DNA from: an uncultured Collinsella sp.
GTDB lineage: Bacteria > Actinomycetota > Coriobacteriia > Coriobacteriales > Coriobacteriaceae
Direction of reading: 5' to 3'
DNA length: 29,787 nt
NCBI GenBank assembly: GCA_900549185.1
Contig: URNM01000007.1
Location: 1-29,787 of the forward strand
Of this stretch, positions 7,268 to 14,015 are shown piece after piece. The translations under genes and the position numbers were made by a program. A model generated the notes under the pieces. It searched no databases, was not told the DNA's origin, and worked only from the letters and a program-made list of their open reading frames with translations. The number at the start of each line of letters is the position of its first letter. Within the stretch, counting starts at the first letter, position 1.

Positions 7268-7300
7268 GCTGCTATCTAGTTTTGAATACTAGATAGCAGC
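7268..7300. promoter_or_regulatory. 13-bp perfect dyad upstream of degV (putative operator)
   Basis: GCTGCTATCTAGT (7268-7280) and ACTAGATAGCAGC (7288-7300) are perfect reverse complements around TTTGAAT. The dyad ends where the -35 element of the degV promoter should lie, and half of it recurs at 8946-8962 in front of the DUF1836 gene. An operator reads better than a terminator, because a terminator already stands upstream and no T-run follows. Confidence 0.65.
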
Positions 7301-7321
7301 CCAATCGGTCAGAAAGAAAGC

Positions 7322-7327
7322 TATAAT
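7322..7327 (+). promoter_or_regulatory. -10 element of degV
   Basis: A perfect TATAAT lies 30 bp before the degV start. The expected -35 position (about 7299-7304, GCCCAA) is poor, consistent with a promoter that needs an activator or is controlled by the adjacent dyad. Confidence 0.5.
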
Positions 7328-7356
7328 TGATGAAGAACAATTAGAAAGGACCCTCT

Positions 7357-8223
7357 ATGAGCTGGGCACTTATCTCCGATTCAAGCTGCAACCTCCGCGA
7401 TTGGCAACCGACCGCGCCCCATACCACCTTTGCATTTGCGCCCCTCAAAATTCGAGTGGGGGAGCGTGAATTCGTCGATGACCTTTCGCTCGATGTGCAT
7501 GAGCTCAACTGCGCTGTTCAGGCGGAGACGAACGCTTCTTCGAGCGCTTGTCCCAGCGTAGGGGAGTGGGCCGAGCTCTTCAAATTGGCAGACAAGACCA
7601 TCTGCATGCCGATCTCTGAGGGCGTGTCGGGCAGCTACAACGCGGCAGCCACGGCTCGCGATATGGTTCTTGCCGAGGAGCCCGACCGACAGATTCATCT
7701 AGTCAATTCACGCGCAGCTGGCGGCAAAATGGACCTCATTTTCTTGCTGTTCGACCGCTATCTTGCAAGCAACCCGGATGTCTCATTCGAGGACGCTTGC
7801 GCATACTTCGATAGCCTTGAGCAGAACAGCAAAATCCTCTTCAGCTTGTGCAATTACGAAAACCTCGCCAAAGCAGGACGTATCCCTAAGGCAGCCGGCG
7901 TCATTGCCAACAAGCTCAATATCCGCATTTTGGGCACGGCGAGTGAAGCCGGTAAAATCGAACTCGTCGGGCACACGCGTGGCGAAAAGAAGATGCTCAA
8001 CAAGATCATCGACACCATGGAAGCCGAGGGTTTTACGGGCGGCGAAGTCGTCATCGACCATGTAGAGAACGCATCGAGCGCCCAGGCGTTGGCCGATCGC
8101 ATTATTGAGCATTGGCCCGGCTCCAAGACCATCATCATGCCCTGCAACGGCCTGGATTCCTATTACGCCGAGATGCACGGCCTCATCATCGGCTACGGCA
8201 TGGGCGTAGCTTCGGGCAAATAA
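7357..8223 (+). CDS. DegV family fatty-acid-binding protein
   Basis: A 288-aa DegV-fold protein (FakB-like). Members bind a long-chain fatty acid between two domains; some present it to the kinase FakA for phosphorylation and entry into phospholipid synthesis. Family features are the N-terminal ISDSSCNL (usual pattern 'I.TDS..DL'), SSACPSVGEW near residue 62 (the 'TSQPS' region), ISEGVSGSYNAA and the C-terminal GLDSYYAEMHGLIIGYG. The start follows AGAAAGGACC. No fakA-like gene is in the window. A shared bidirectional terminator separates it from the convergent DUF1836 gene. Confidence 0.9.
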   Translation: MSWALISDSSCNLRDWQPTAPHTTFAFAPLKIRVGEREFVDDLSLDVHELNCAVQAETNASSSACPSVGEWAELFKLADKTICMPISEGVSGSYNAAATARDMVLAEEPDRQIHLVNSRAAGGKMDLIFLLFDRYLASNPDVSFEDACAYFDSLEQNSKILFSLCNYENLAKAGRIPKAAGVIANKLNIRILGTASEAGKIELVGHTRGEKKMLNKIIDTMEAEGFTGGEVVIDHVENASSAQALADRIIEHWPGSKTIIMPCNGLDSYYAEMHGLIIGYGMGVASGK

Positions 8224-8241
8224 AGTCCAACCAAGCAAAAT

Positions 8242-8283
8242 ACGGGCGGGACAAAGCGACAGACGGCTCTTTGTCCCGCCCGT
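8242..8283. terminator. Bidirectional terminator between degV and the DUF1836 gene
   Basis: A perfect 15-bp stem, ACGGGCGGGACAAAG (8242-8256) and CTTTGTCCCGCCCGT (8269-8283), with a 12-nt loop. TTTTAT follows on the + strand and TATTTTGC on the - strand, so it can end transcription from both convergent genes. Confidence 0.93.
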
Positions 8284-8295
8284 TTTATAAGTCGG

Positions 8296-8907
8296 CTAGC
8301 TATTAAACCCGTTGAACTTGAGATAGCTCATCAGGTACGCCTTCGAAACGAAGGACGATACCGCACTGCGCACAAGCAGCGACTCACGCGTTACCTGATG
8401 CGCCGTATCGGGAACCGGCGTCTGCTCGACGGAAAACGCCGAACGAATCGATGCCTCAAGCTGATCGGCCACATAATCAAAGGCCGTCGGGGCATCGTAG
8501 CTCAAACGCTGAATGTTAAAGAGTGCCTGCACCGCAGCAATAGGTAGCACCTGTTTAAAGATGCAGATAGCGATCAGGCGGGCAATCTGCTCGCGGCCAT
8601 ATTGCTTTTTGACCGGAGCAGGCACCAGGCCGACCTTCACGTAGTTATTAATCATCGATGGCGTAATGACAGGCTGCTCAACGCAAATGGACAGCGGCTC
8701 CATCCACAGCGCAACATACTCAATAACCTGGTCGCGGTAGAGCGTCACATTGGGCAGCTGATTATAGCGCGGCAGACTCAACGTATTGAGTTTGCGCACG
8801 ATATCGGACTGAATAAATGCATCAGGCAGCACAGTGGGCTGAATATCCTCAGGTTTAATGCTGACCGACGAATCAGACATCGGAATAACGTGTTTAACGT
8901 GGTTCAT
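8296..8907 (-). CDS. DUF1836 domain-containing protein (putative DNA-binding regulator)
   Basis: A 203-aa protein with the DUF1836 core around residues 80-130: ITPSMINNYVKVGLVPAPVK, then YGREQIARLIAICIFKQVLPI. This resembles a MerR-type helix-turn-helix ('I...MI.NY...GLI..P....Y....I..L..I..LK..L.I'). The family is widespread in Firmicutes and Coriobacteria and is often neighbour to DegV or metabolic genes, but has no agreed function; transcriptional regulation is inference. I chose the ATG at 8907 because GGAGGACC lies three bases before it; the frame is open up to 8997, but that part lies in the promoter region. Its leader carries a 17-base sequence almost identical to half of the degV dyad. 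Confidence 0.82.
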   Translation of the reverse strand: MNHVKHVIPMSDSSVSIKPEDIQPTVLPDAFIQSDIVRKLNTLSLPRYNQLPNVTLYRDQVIEYVALWMEPLSICVEQPVITPSMINNYVKVGLVPAPVKKQYGREQIARLIAICIFKQVLPIAAVQALFNIQRLSYDAPTAFDYVADQLEASIRSAFSVEQTPVPDTAHQVTRESLLVRSAVSSFVSKAYLMSYLKFNGFNS

Positions 8908-8945
8908 AAAGGTCCTCCGTTCATTTTCTATATTGTATTCTACGT

Positions 8946-8962
8946 TATCTAGTTTTGCATAC
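8946..8962. promoter_or_regulatory. Copy of the degV dyad half-site in the DUF1836 leader
   Basis: TATCTAGTTTTGCATAC matches 7273-7289 (TATCTAGTTTTGAATAC) at 16 of 17 bases. It lies about 40 bp before the DUF1836 start codon, where a promoter is expected. Confidence 0.5.
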
Positions 8963-8975
8963 CACATAGCCGGCA

Positions 8976-9017
8976 AGAAAATGGCGGGACAGCGCACTGA
9001 TGCATCGTCCCGCCATT
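8976..9017 (-). terminator. Rho-independent terminator of trxB
   Basis: A perfect 11-bp stem AATGGCGGGAC (8980-8990) / GTCCCGCCATT (9007-9017). Reading on the - strand, the stem is followed by TTTTCTTG, about 40 bp after the trxB stop. Confidence 0.85.
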
Positions 9018-9059
9018 TAGTTAATCAATAACAACCTTACATAAGATATATTATCGTAC

Positions 9060-9998
9060 TTATCTACGGAGAAATGCGTATGCGCTGGTTGCCGCTATGG
9101 CTCCGTCAGAAACCGCGGTCACAACCTGACGTAAACGCTTGGAACGGATATCGCCAGCGGCAAATAGACCTGGCGTGCGGGTCGCCATGGATTCATCAGT
9201 CAGAATGCCGCCATCAGGCGCCAGATCGACTAGATGCTCAACAAGCTCGGTATGGGGTTGCGTCCCGGTATAGACAAAGATGCCAAAAGAGCCGGACTCA
9301 AATGACTCGGTATGAATTTCCCCGGATGAATTGTCCTTAAAGGCGATCGTCGTTGGCATGGCTTCGCCCGAGAGCTCCACAATACTAGTTTGGTACCTAA
9401 CTGTAATATTGTCCTTTTCGAATACTTTCTGAACAACACCATCAGGCGCACGGAACTGGTCGCGGCGCAGCACGATGGTCACACTGCTGGCAATATCTGA
9501 CAGGAACAGAGCTTCCTCGCAGGCAGCGTTGCCGCCGCCGATGACAAAGACCTGTTTGCCGCGGAAGAACATGCCGTCACATGTTGCGCAATATGAAACG
9601 CCACGACCGCGATAGGTATCCTCGCCAGCGAAACCTGCCAGACGCGGCGTGGCACCCATGCAAGCGATAACGCTCGAGGCAAGCGTATCGCCCATATCGT
9701 GATGCACCGTAAACAGCGCTGCATCGGCATCGTAATCGATACCCGTAACCATGCTCCATGTAACCTGCGCTCCCAGCCCCTCTGCATGTTGCTGAAAACG
9801 CTCGCCGAGTTCGGCGCCACTCAAGAGCGGAATGCCCGGATAGTTCTCGACTTCATTGGTCGTGGCGATCTGTCCGCCCGACATGCCCTGTTCAATCACG
9901 GTCGTCGTTAGGTTGGAGCGCGCCGCATAAATGGCCGCAGCATAGCCCGCAGGGCCGCCACCGATAATCGCAACATCGATCGGCTGATCGGTAGTCAT
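9060..9998 (-). CDS. trxB: Thioredoxin reductase (NADPH/FAD)
   Basis: A 312-aa flavoprotein that reduces thioredoxin with NADPH. Seen are the FAD-binding GGGPAG (13-18), the redox-active CATC (Cys137, Cys140), the second nucleotide motif GGGNAA (154-159) and the C-terminal FAD-binding segment TPGLFAAGDIRSK. Length is normal for the low-Mr type. I chose the ATG at 9998 because AGGAGG lies 7 bases upstream, although the frame extends to 10073. It stands alone on the - strand, divergent from the glycosyltransferase gene, with its own terminator. The substrate thioredoxin is not in the window. Confidence 0.95.
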   Translation of the reverse strand: MTTDQPIDVAIIGGGPAGYAAAIYAARSNLTTTVIEQGMSGGQIATTNEVENYPGIPLLSGAELGERFQQHAEGLGAQVTWSMVTGIDYDADAALFTVHHDMGDTLASSVIACMGATPRLAGFAGEDTYRGRGVSYCATCDGMFFRGKQVFVIGGGNAACEEALFLSDIASSVTIVLRRDQFRAPDGVVQKVFEKDNITVRYQTSIVELSGEAMPTTIAFKDNSSGEIHTESFESGSFGIFVYTGTQPHTELVEHLVDLAPDGGILTDESMATRTPGLFAAGDIRSKRLRQVVTAVSDGAIAATSAYAFLRR

Positions 9999-10115
9999 GA
10001 AGAGACCTCCTGTCGAAAGATTGGCGTTCTTTGCGCTCATACCCAAATTTAGGCAAACGTGACACTCATGCACTACAATGATTCTTTGCGAAACAAAGAT
10101 TAAGGGGAGTTATCT

Positions 10116-11417
10116 ATGGATCAAACGCAGACGAGCAATAGCGCTCCCCTGCCCATGCAAGCCACTCCCCAACCGGAGCAAATGACCGTTTCACCTGCAC
10201 AAAAACCCTTGGTAACCATCGTGCACGCCTCCGTCGGCTCGGGCCACAAAGCCGCCGCAAATGCGATTGCGCAGGCATTCGACCTCATCCGCGGCACCAA
10301 GGGAATCCCTGAGGATGTTGAGATCGAAGTCCTGGATATCCTCGAATTTGGACGCATTAGGTTCGATGGTAATAAAACAGCAGCTTCGTTTACCGGCGCC
10401 ACGCGTCCCATATATGACCTAACCTGGCGATACACGTTTACGGGACATCTGCTCTGGGGCGGAGGCACGGCATGGTCACGTATTATGTTCCCTGCCTTCA
10501 ACGAATATGTCCGCACCCGCAGGCCCATAGCCGTGGTCGCAACACACATCACGGCGGCCAACGTCGCTGTGGGTGCCCGCGTCATCACGGGTATCGATTA
10601 TCCCGTCATCTGCGTACCAACAGACTATGAAGTCGAAGGCTTTTGGCCCCACAAGGACACCGATCTATTCTGCGTAGCCAACGAATTTATGGCCGAAACG
10701 CTGCGCCCGCGCAAGGTTCCCGAGTCAAAGATCCGCATAACGGGCATTCCCATTCGTGCCGGTTTCGATTCAGATTACAAACGCGAAGATGAGCTCAGCA
10801 AGTTCAATCTCCCCATAGACAAAACCGTCGTATTGGTGATGGCCGGCGCCAGTTTGCCCCAACCATACGTGCGTTTCCGTGCCGCGATGGACCACACGCT
10901 CCCCTTCTTACGCAGCTTTGAGGACATGCACTTTGTCTTTTTGGCCGGCAAAGACGTGGAGTATGCCACCCGGCTGAAGACGCTCTTCGACGCCATGAAG
11001 CTCGAAAACGTCACAGTTCTGGACTACGTGGATGACATGGCGGCCCTCATGCACGGCTGCGACCTGGCAATCCTCAAGTCGGGCGGGCTCACCGTCACCG
11101 AGTGCCTATGCGCACATCTGCCGATGATCCTGCTGGGCAAATCATACGGTCAGGAAAAGGCCAACACCACGATGCTCACCGGCATGGGCGCCAGCATGCA
11201 CGTCACCACCGCACGAGAACTCATCGTGACGTTGCGCCATCTCCACGATCATCCGGAGTCGCTCAAGGCACTGCTCATCGGTGGCGAAGTCCTGCGCCGT
11301 CCACGCGCAGCCGAGGATATCGCCATTGCAACCATGGAGCTAACCGGCAAACCCCAAAAGCGCAAACGAGCCTTCTGCCGCTTCTACTGGGGCGGAAAAC
11401 CCGCGCATATCCGCTAG
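10116..11417 (+). CDS. Diacylglycerol glycosyltransferase (UgtP/MGDG synthase-like)
   Basis: A 433-aa GT-B glycosyltransferase of the MGDG synthase / UgtP family (GT28), expected at the inner membrane face making mono- or diglycosyl-diacylglycerol for glycolipids or lipoteichoic-acid anchors. The N-terminal domain shows VTIVHASVGSGHKAAANAIA (residues about 33-52) and VLDILEF. The middle has the THITAANVAV and PVICVPTDYEVEGFWPH segments. The C-terminal nucleotide-sugar domain shows VLVMAGAS, YVDDMAALMHGCDLAILKSG, the GGLTVTE motif and LGKSYGQEKANT. It starts after AAGGGGAG. The first 30 residues are Gln/Pro/Thr rich. The sugar donor and the number of residues added cannot be read from sequence. 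Confidence 0.9.
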   Translation: MDQTQTSNSAPLPMQATPQPEQMTVSPAQKPLVTIVHASVGSGHKAAANAIAQAFDLIRGTKGIPEDVEIEVLDILEFGRIRFDGNKTAASFTGATRPIYDLTWRYTFTGHLLWGGGTAWSRIMFPAFNEYVRTRRPIAVVATHITAANVAVGARVITGIDYPVICVPTDYEVEGFWPHKDTDLFCVANEFMAETLRPRKVPESKIRITGIPIRAGFDSDYKREDELSKFNLPIDKTVVLVMAGASLPQPYVRFRAAMDHTLPFLRSFEDMHFVFLAGKDVEYATRLKTLFDAMKLENVTVLDYVDDMAALMHGCDLAILKSGGLTVTECLCAHLPMILLGKSYGQEKANTTMLTGMGASMHVTTARELIVTLRHLHDHPESLKALLIGGEVLRRPRAAEDIAIATMELTGKPQKRKRAFCRFYWGGKPAHIR

Positions 11418-11450
11418 TCGAATGTCCGCCGCTCTGTCGGAGCCGCCCTT

Positions 11451-11517
11451 ATATCATTCCATGCTCAAACATTCTCGCTTCGCTTCGCTCGCTGCGAAAC
11501 TGCGCGTGGAACGATAT
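11451..11517 (+). repeat. Palindromic 3' element, copy 1 (after the glycosyltransferase)
   Basis: It begins ATATCATTCCATGCTC and ends TGCGCGTGGAACGATAT, so the ends are imperfect inverted repeats. The core carries CAAACATTCTCGCTTCGC and GCGAAACTGCGC, with an extra TCGC-type duplication compared with copy 2. It starts 34 bp after the stop codon of the + strand gene. Confidence 0.82.
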
Positions 11518-11572
11518 GTGTGAGAAGCGGGCGAGCGGCTACTCGCTTGAAAACAACAATCAATCTTTCTGA

Positions 11573-11617
11573 TAAGCAGATGCGGCAAAGGAACAGTCCC
11601 TTTGCCTCATCTGCTTA
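11573..11617. repeat. Hairpin between the two palindromic elements
   Basis: TAAGCAGATG-C-GGCAAAGG pairs with CCTTTGCC-T-CATCTGCTTA: 18 pairs around one mismatch, with a 7-nt loop. Neither side carries a clear T-run, so terminator function is uncertain. Confidence 0.8.
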
Positions 11618-11695
11618 CTGCAATTAGTTACTTTGGTTCGCCTTTGCAGCTTCAAATTTGGGGATCCGGCGCAGCTGGCAGTGCGTAGACGTAGT

Positions 11696-11795
11696 TGACC
11701 GGCCCGGCCCGCCCATATATCGTCCCACGCGCAGTTTCGCAGCGAAGCGAGAATGTTTGAGCATGGGATGATATATAGGCGGGTCGGGCCGGTCA
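11696..11795 (-). repeat. Palindromic 3' element, copy 2 (after dut)
   Basis: Two 35-nt arms (11696-11730 and 11761-11795) are reverse complements at 31 of 35 positions and enclose 30 nt that hold the inner hairpin TTCGC-A-GCGAA. The inner 63 bp (11715-11777) is an inverted copy of the element at 11451-11517. It begins 20 bp after the dut stop, so it has the same orientation relative to dut as copy 1 has to the glycosyltransferase. Confidence 0.88.
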
Positions 11796-11814
11796 GCGGA
11801 CAGTACGTAAACGA

Positions 11815-12258
11815 CTAAGCGACGCCGCTAGAACCGAAACCGCCGGCTCCTCGGTCGGTTTTATCTAGTTCTTCTACTTCTACGAGGTTGACCGTGGGGA
11901 CTTCTTGGATGACGAGTTGGGCGATGCGGTCACCTTTGTTGATTTGGATGTTGTTCGTGAGGTCTAGGTTAATGAGGATGACTTTGAGCTCTCCTCGGTA
12001 GTGGGCGTCGATGAGGCCCGGCGTGTTGACTATAGACAGGCCCTGCTTGATGGCCAAGCCGCTTCGGGGCTGCACGAAGCCGGCGTAGCCATCGGGCAAG
12101 GCGATGGCCAGCCCAGTAGACACCAGACGACGTTCGAAGGGCTTCAGGACGCAGTCCTCGTTGGAGCGCAGATCCAAGCCGGCATCGGTGGGATGGGCGT
12201 ATTTGGGAAGCTCGACGGTGGGATCGAGACGCTTTATGTTGAGGGTAATGTTGGACAT
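11815..12258 (-). CDS. dut: Deoxyuridine 5'-triphosphate nucleotidohydrolase (dUTPase)
   Basis: A 147-aa trimeric dUTPase that hydrolyses dUTP to dUMP and pyrophosphate, keeping uracil out of DNA and feeding dTMP synthesis. All five family motifs are visible: DAGLDLRS (25-32), PRSGLA (64-69), the GLSIVNTPGLIDAHYRGE uridine-binding segment (73-90), GDRIAQL (109-115) and the C-terminal P-loop-like RGAGGFGSSG (136-145). It starts 4 bp after the nrdR stop, so it is the last gene of a nucleotide-metabolism pair with nrdR. A large palindrome begins 20 bp after its stop. Confidence 0.97.
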   Translation of the reverse strand: MSNITLNIKRLDPTVELPKYAHPTDAGLDLRSNEDCVLKPFERRLVSTGLAIALPDGYAGFVQPRSGLAIKQGLSIVNTPGLIDAHYRGELKVILINLDLTNNIQINKGDRIAQLVIQEVPTVNLVEVEELDKTDRGAGGFGSSGVA

Positions 12259-12262
12259 GGAA

Positions 12263-12706
12263 TCACCTTAGCTTGTCGAGCTCTTGTAGAAACTCATCGA
12301 CGTCTTTGAAATCGCGGTAGACCGAGGCAAAACGGATGTACGCCACCTTGTCGATTTTGGCCAAGCGCTTGAGCACCATGTCACCCAACTCATGGGACGT
12401 GACGGCCGTCAGCGTACGAGAACGCAGCTCGACCTCGATATCGTCGATAATCTCATTGAGCTTCTTAGTGTCGATATCACGCTTGATGGTGGCACGCATC
12501 AAACCGACGAGCAGCTTATTGCGATCGAACCGCTGCTTGGTTCCGTCCGACTTAATGACCTCGATTGGGTCTTCGCATCGCTCGAACGTTGTAAAGCGGT
12601 AATTACACGAGCAACATTCGCGACGGCGCTTAATGGTGTTATTTGACTCCTGCATACGGGAATCAACGACGCGGGTATGTGCCTTGCCGCATTTGGGACA
12701 GCGCAT
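12263..12706 (-). CDS. nrdR: Ribonucleotide reductase repressor NrdR
   Basis: A 147-aa zinc-ribbon plus ATP-cone repressor of ribonucleotide reductase genes. The zinc ligands are the CPKC pair (Cys3, Cys6) and CCSC (Cys31, Cys34). The DNA-binding basic segment includes TIKRRRECCSCNYRFTTFER. The ATP-cone that senses ATP/dATP starts near VIKSDGTKQRFDRNKL and runs through the remainder. Length is normal. The ribosome site GAGGAGG stands just before the ATG, but start codon and site fall in a perfect 12-bp inverted repeat. It follows the LysM gene by 51 bp. The lexA / LysM protein / nrdR order matches the corynebacterial lexA-divS-nrdR arrangement. Confidence 0.97.
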   Translation of the reverse strand: MRCPKCGKAHTRVVDSRMQESNNTIKRRRECCSCNYRFTTFERCEDPIEVIKSDGTKQRFDRNKLLVGLMRATIKRDIDTKKLNEIIDDIEVELRSRTLTAVTSHELGDMVLKRLAKIDKVAYIRFASVYRDFKDVDEFLQELDKLR

Positions 12707-12744
12707 GGTACCTCCTCTTAAACGATAACAAGGGTACCATGCGC
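12701..12744 (-). promoter_or_regulatory. Perfect 12-bp hairpin enclosing the nrdR start codon
   Basis: GCGCATGGTACC (12701-12712) and GGTACCATGCGC (12733-12744) are exact reverse complements. In nrdR mRNA the 3' arm contains the AUG, and most of the Shine-Dalgarno sequence lies in the 20-nt loop. This could hold translation in an off state. Confidence 0.65.
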
Positions 12745-12757
12745 AGCGCGATAATGA

Positions 12758-13210
12758 TTACGAACGAGCAGGAACCTTAAGATGCGCACCGGCGGCGAGC
12801 GAACCATGCTCCAAATGATTGACGTTACGGATCATGTCGGAAGTCTCTTGCGTGGAAAGGCCTTCGATTGGATATTCCTCGGCAAGCGACCAAAGAGAAT
12901 CACCAGACTGAACGCGAATGGTCTCGTAGGTGACGTTGGAAACGGACTCGGCATACGCGGCGTGACGAGCGCTAAAGACCGACGTAGCGAGGACAAAAAA
13001 GAGCGTGAGCGCAACGGCGACGGCAACAATCGTCGAGACCTTCAGGGCAGCGAGAGTCGGCGCGGCAACAGCATACTGAGTGCGAGCAGACTTTACGGGC
13101 AAAGGCTGATAACCGGAACGTCCACCCTTGACAACAGTAAAAGCGGGCGCGGCAGGCGTCTCGAGCTTAAGGGCGAGGTTTCCCTGGACCATATTCGTTG
13201 CGTTCATCAT
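12758..13210 (-). CDS. LysM membrane protein, candidate SOS cell-division inhibitor (DivS/YneA type)
   Basis: A 150-aa protein with a cytoplasmic N-terminus (residues 1-55), one transmembrane helix (about 57-77, VSTIVAVAVALTLFFVLATS) and an extracytoplasmic C-terminal LysM domain starting at YETIRVQSGDSLWSLAEEYP (about 97-145). Single-span plus LysM is the layout of YneA of Bacillus. The position, divergent from lexA and upstream of nrdR, matches divS of Corynebacterium. Both are SOS-induced inhibitors of division. Its promoter carries a LexA box in the spacer (13298-13325), so damage induction is strongly suggested. The inhibitor function is inference from layout and location; a plain peptidoglycan-binding protein is the alternative. 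The ribosome site is GAGAGGAG before ATG 13210. Confidence 0.82.
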   Translation of the reverse strand: MMNATNMVQGNLALKLETPAAPAFTVVKGGRSGYQPLPVKSARTQYAVAAPTLAALKVSTIVAVAVALTLFFVLATSVFSARHAAYAESVSNVTYETIRVQSGDSLWSLAEEYPIEGLSTQETSDMIRNVNHLEHGSLAAGAHLKVPARS

Positions 13211-13278
13211 GTTCTCCTCTCGCGTGTTTTGCTGAGAACAGTTTTATCAAGCCACGCGGACAAAAATGTCTAGCGCGA

Positions 13279-13290
13279 GAACGAATGTTC
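13279..13290. promoter_or_regulatory. LexA box 1 (lexA / LysM divergent region)
   Basis: GAACGAATGTTC has perfect GAAC-N4-GTTC symmetry and matches 12 of 14 bases of the Gram-positive SOS box CGAACRNRYGTTYC. Confidence 0.8.
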
Positions 13291-13297
13291 GGTTATT

Positions 13298-13325
13298 ATT
13301 ATCTTCGAACAGTTGTTCCTGTCAA
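13298..13325 (-). promoter_or_regulatory. Promoter of the LysM gene with SOS box in the spacer
   Basis: Reading on the - strand: TTGACA (13320-13325), a 16-bp spacer, GATAAT (13298-13303). The spacer is filled by LexA box 2, so LexA binding would block polymerase directly. Confidence 0.72.
13306..13319. promoter_or_regulatory. LexA box 2
   Basis: CGAACAGTTGTTCC matches 13 of 14 bases of CGAACRNRYGTTYC. Its centre is 28 bp from box 1. Confidence 0.88.
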
Positions 13326-13334
13326 GCAAAATTC

Positions 13335-13346
13335 GAACATTTGTTT
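13335..13346. promoter_or_regulatory. LexA box 3
   Basis: GAACATTTGTTT, preceded by C, is a weaker GAAC-N4-GTTY site, exactly 28 bp from box 2 and 24 bp before the lexA start. Confidence 0.7.
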
Positions 13347-13370
13347 GACATGGGTAGAGAGGATGCCCTG

Positions 13371-14015
13371 ATGGCTCGCAAAATTACCAAGCGTCAGCAG
13401 CAAATTTACGACTTCATCAAGGAATATCAGCAGGAGAAGGGTTATCCGCCCAGCGTGCGCGAGATGGCTTCTGCCGTGGGTCTTTCCTCCCCCAGCACCG
13501 TGCACGCCCATCTCTCTGCCCTGGAGGCGCGCGGGCTACTCAAGCGCGATGCCACCAAACCGCGCGCCCTGGAACTCTTTAACGAGGACGGTTCCTCGGT
13601 CTCAATTTCTAAATCTGACGAGCCCACCGCACCACGCGGAACGGTCTCGCTACCGCTCGTTGGTCGCGTCGCGGCTGGGATTCCCATTCTGGCCGAGCAG
13701 AATATCGAAGACACTTTTACTATCCCGACCGAAATCGCCACTGATCAGGGTTCCTTTATCCTTGAGGTACATGGGAGCTCAATGATCAATGTCGGCATCT
13801 TCAATGGCGATTACATCATCGTCCGTGAACAAAAGAGTGCCATGAACGGAGAAATTGTCGTGGCCATGATTGATGGTTCAGCGACGGTCAAGACGTTCTA
13901 CAAGGAGCAGGGACGCGTACGCCTGCAGCCCGAGAATGACACCATGGAGCCTATCTATGCAACGAATCCCGTTATCTTGGGCAAAGTCGTCGGCTTGATG
14001 CGCCGGTTCTCGTAA
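13371..14015 (+). CDS. lexA: SOS repressor LexA
   Basis: A 214-aa self-cleaving repressor of DNA-damage genes. The N-terminal winged helix (1-70) shows TKRQQQIYDFIKEY, the PPSVREMASAVGLSSPSTVHAHL recognition region and LEARGLLKRD. The Ala-Gly cleavage site is in GRVAAGIPI (Ala102-Gly103). The catalytic dyad is Ser137 (HGSSM) and Lys174 (ATVKTF). I chose the ATG at 13371 because GAGAGG lies upstream and the protein then begins with the usual 'K.T.RQ..I..FI'. The frame is open further upstream, but that part overlaps the three LexA boxes. It is autoregulated by those boxes and coupled to the next gene through a shared base (TAATG). Confidence 0.97.
   Translation: MARKITKRQQQIYDFIKEYQQEKGYPPSVREMASAVGLSSPSTVHAHLSALEARGLLKRDATKPRALELFNEDGSSVSISKSDEPTAPRGTVSLPLVGRVAAGIPILAEQNIEDTFTIPTEIATDQGSFILEVHGSSMINVGIFNGDYIIVREQKSAMNGEIVVAMIDGSATVKTFYKEQGRVRLQPENDTMEPIYATNPVILGKVVGLMRRFS

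Larger units (their letters stand above)
11418..11814. other. Convergent intergenic region of about 400 bp with nested palindromes
   Basis: No gene is supported. The stretch between the glycosyltransferase and dut (convergent) contains two copies of one palindromic element (11451-11517 and 11696-11795) and a separate hairpin (11573-11617). A frame open on the + strand into the left part is a shadow of the glycosyltransferase gene. Confidence 0.8.

Noticed and set aside
11102..11572. A 156-codon + frame running out of the glycosyltransferase into the repeat region
   Set aside because: Most of it is an alternative frame of the real gene; the rest encodes repeat and hairpin DNA.
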